A stretch of 5,359 bases of DNA from Nannocystaceae bacterium (GTDB taxonomy: Bacteria > Myxococcota_A > Polyangia > Nannocystales > Nannocystaceae): NCBI GenBank assembly GCA_016763875.1, contig JAESSZ010000716.1:1-5359 (forward strand), given 5' to 3'. A program made the position numbers and the translations under genes. The notes beneath the pieces were generated by a model that saw nothing but the letters and a program-made list of their open reading frames with translations, had not been told where the DNA came from and did no database searches. Every line of letters starts with the position of its first letter. Within the stretch, counting starts at the first letter, position 1. Positions 4,120 to 5,359 of this stretch are shown piece after piece.

Positions 4120-5359
4120 ATGCCGCGTAGAGTCCTGGCGCTTGCGATGCTCGTCGCTGTTGGCGCGCTGCCGGTACCCGCAGCGGCGGATCCCGCACAC
4201 ATCTCGCGCGGTGACGGGTCAACCGAGCGGACGGTCGAGGCCGAGTCGGTTGCGCCTGCCGAGCCTTCGGCGCGCTTTGAACGTAGCCGTTACGCGTGGT
4301 CAAGGTGCGCGCCCAACCCCACCGAGGGCCAATGCGTCCGGCCTCGCCCCGCGCGGGTCCTGCTGGTCTCGCTTGGTGCCATTGCCGGAGGGCTCGCCGC
4401 CGCGGTTCTCTTCGCGCTTGGCGATAGGTTGGCACCGGGAGACCCGGCGACCCTCATGGTCGGCACCGGTAGTCTTGCTGGCGCGGGTGCATTGCTTGGC
4501 ATGGTGCTCGGTCGTGTCGGCGCTGACGATCCGGCACGTCCCGATCGTGTGCGTCCTGCGACGGGCGCGTTGGCCTACGGACTTGGCGCTCCCAGCCAAC
4601 TCGACGAGCGGTCCGCCCACACGATGACACTCCGTCTTGCGCCGACGTGGACGTTTCGCGACCAGCGCAGCCGCGTACGGCTTGTCGGTCACATCGGTGG
4701 GCTGCTGGCCGCGACCAAAGATGTCGACCCGCGGCCACAGTTCGCGATGCCCACCGCTGGGCAGCAAGGCACGGCTCCCGTGACCTTGCGTCAGCGCGCC
4801 ACCAGTATCGGCGTCGGGCTCGACTGGGCCGTCCGGCTGCCCTACCCGGTCCTACGCAGGCGGCGGTCCGCGTTTTTAGGACCTTCGGAGATCCGCTGGA
4901 AACCCGACGTTCAGATCCGGCGGGAGGTCGTCGATGTTGGGCAGAGCACCGAGCGCATTGTCTCGCGCACGATGCTGCTTCCGTTGACCGTCGGCGTCCG
5001 TTGGCATGTCTCGGCACGTCAGCGCTTCACGTTCTACGTCGGTCCACGGTTCGACTTTCTTTCGTTCTCGCGACCTGGGGAGTCGACGCTGTCCCGCGGG
5101 AGGGCGCAACTGGGACCTTTGTACGGCGAGGCTTGGTACGACATCGACGTCCCGCTGACGGCGCGAGCACGACGCGACGGTCGGGCGCGCCGCATCGACG
5201 GCAACGGCCAGTTCTCGCTCGGGTACACGCACAGCCGGTTCGACGGCCGCGGATTCAACGTGGGCCCGGTGGTTGGTTTTCTCGGACCGATTCACGCGCA
5301 GTGGCACACCCGCATCCGCCCCGTAGGCTCGCCGGGCGCTTGGCAAATGACCGCCGCAC
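4120..5359 (+). CDS. Probable outer-membrane protein with signal peptide (3'-partial)
   Basis: The frame stays open from ATG 4120 to the window edge: 413 complete codons and no stop. GAGG lies 7 bases upstream. Residues 1-23 form a clear Sec signal peptide with an AAA/DP cleavage site (MPRRVLALAMLVAVGALPV, then PAAAD). A polar stretch follows with Cys 63 and 72. Two Gly/Ala-rich hydrophobic segments, residues 80-101 (VLLVSLGAIAGGLAAAVLFALG) read as ending at Gly101 and 111-131, could be membrane helices or a glycine-zipper hairpin. From about residue 160 the chain shows amphipathic strands with aromatic ends (TMTLRLAPTWTF, RFTFYVGPRFDFLSF, QFSLGYTHSRF, FNVGPVVGFLGPIHAQW), as in an outer-membrane beta barrel. 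I do not recognise a named family. Its divergent neighbour is the DUF2058 gene. Coding status is firm; the barrel assignment is inferred from sequence pattern alone. Confidence 0.82.
   Translation, partial: MPRRVLALAMLVAVGALPVPAAADPAHISRGDGSTERTVEAESVAPAEPSARFERSRYAWSRCAPNPTEGQCVRPRPARVLLVSLGAIAGGLAAAVLFALGDRLAPGDPATLMVGTGSLAGAGALLGMVLGRVGADDPARPDRVRPATGALAYGLGAPSQLDERSAHTMTLRLAPTWTFRDQRSRVRLVGHIGGLLAATKDVDPRPQFAMPTAGQQGTAPVTLRQRATSIGVGLDWAVRLPYPVLRRRRSAFLGPSEIRWKPDVQIRREVVDVGQSTERIVSRTMLLPLTVGVRWHVSARQRFTFYVGPRFDFLSFSRPGESTLSRGRAQLGPLYGEAWYDIDVPLTARARRDGRARRIDGNGQFSLGYTHSRFDGRGFNVGPVVGFLGPIHAQWHTRIRPVGSPGAWQMTAA

Noticed and set aside
4004..4435. Open N-terminal extension of the DUF2058 frame
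   Set aside because: It is very Arg/Pro/Gln rich, overlaps the signal-peptide-bearing gene on the other strand, and DUF2058 proteins begin at the MLDLKAKLALAGL segment.
4007..4627. 206-codon plus-strand reading frame
   Set aside because: It overlaps, in another frame, the gene starting at 4120, which has a signal peptide, a ribosome site and more than 400 open codons. The alternative is Arg/Ser/Cys rich and lacks any motif.
4300..5346. Overlapping minus-strand reading frames
   Set aside because: They are all antisense to the probable outer-membrane protein, show Arg-rich shadow composition and have no domain signal.

Overview
The window is GC-rich, and its reading frames strongly prefer G or C at the third codon position. 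Two exported proteins have low-complexity linkers: an Asp/Gly/Ser/Thr-rich tract in the first gene and a Lys/Asp/Gly/Pro-rich spacer after a lipobox in the fourth. Several genes look like envelope or secreted proteins, and Shine-Dalgarno sites are weak or absent for most. Together these suggest a myxobacterium or relative (Myxococcota, possibly Nannocystis-like). That placement is an inference from style and composition, because no marker gene is present.

Layout, left to right. (1) Plus strand, 2-1042: the 3' part of a secreted SGNH/GDSL-type hydrolase that enters from outside the window. (2) 1043-1317: a gap of about 275 bp with a candidate intrinsic terminator and several inverted repeats. 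(3) Plus strand, 1321-1713: a small unrecognised protein with a good ribosome binding site. (4) Plus strand, 1763-2716: a protein joining a lipoprotein-type signal peptide to an FkbM-type SAM methyltransferase domain, the most surprising gene here. (5) Minus strand, 2725-3378: a DUF4399 lipoprotein ending in six tandem 7-residue repeats. (6) Minus strand, 3476-4003: a DUF2058 (YaiL-like) protein preceded by three 12-bp direct repeats. (7) Plus strand, 4120 to the window end: a signal-peptide-bearing, probable outer-membrane protein whose 3' end lies outside the window.

Genes 3 and 4 are co-oriented and 49 bp apart. Genes 6 and 5 are co-oriented on the minus strand, 97 bp apart, and could share a transcript. 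Genes 4 and 5 converge with 8 bp between their stop codons. Genes 6 and 7 diverge from a 116-bp region that holds the 12-bp repeats. Nothing ties the genes into one known pathway. The common theme is the cell envelope: four of the six products look exported (for the first gene this is inferred, since its N-terminus is outside the window). No RNA genes, insertion sequences, CRISPR arrays or phage genes are visible.
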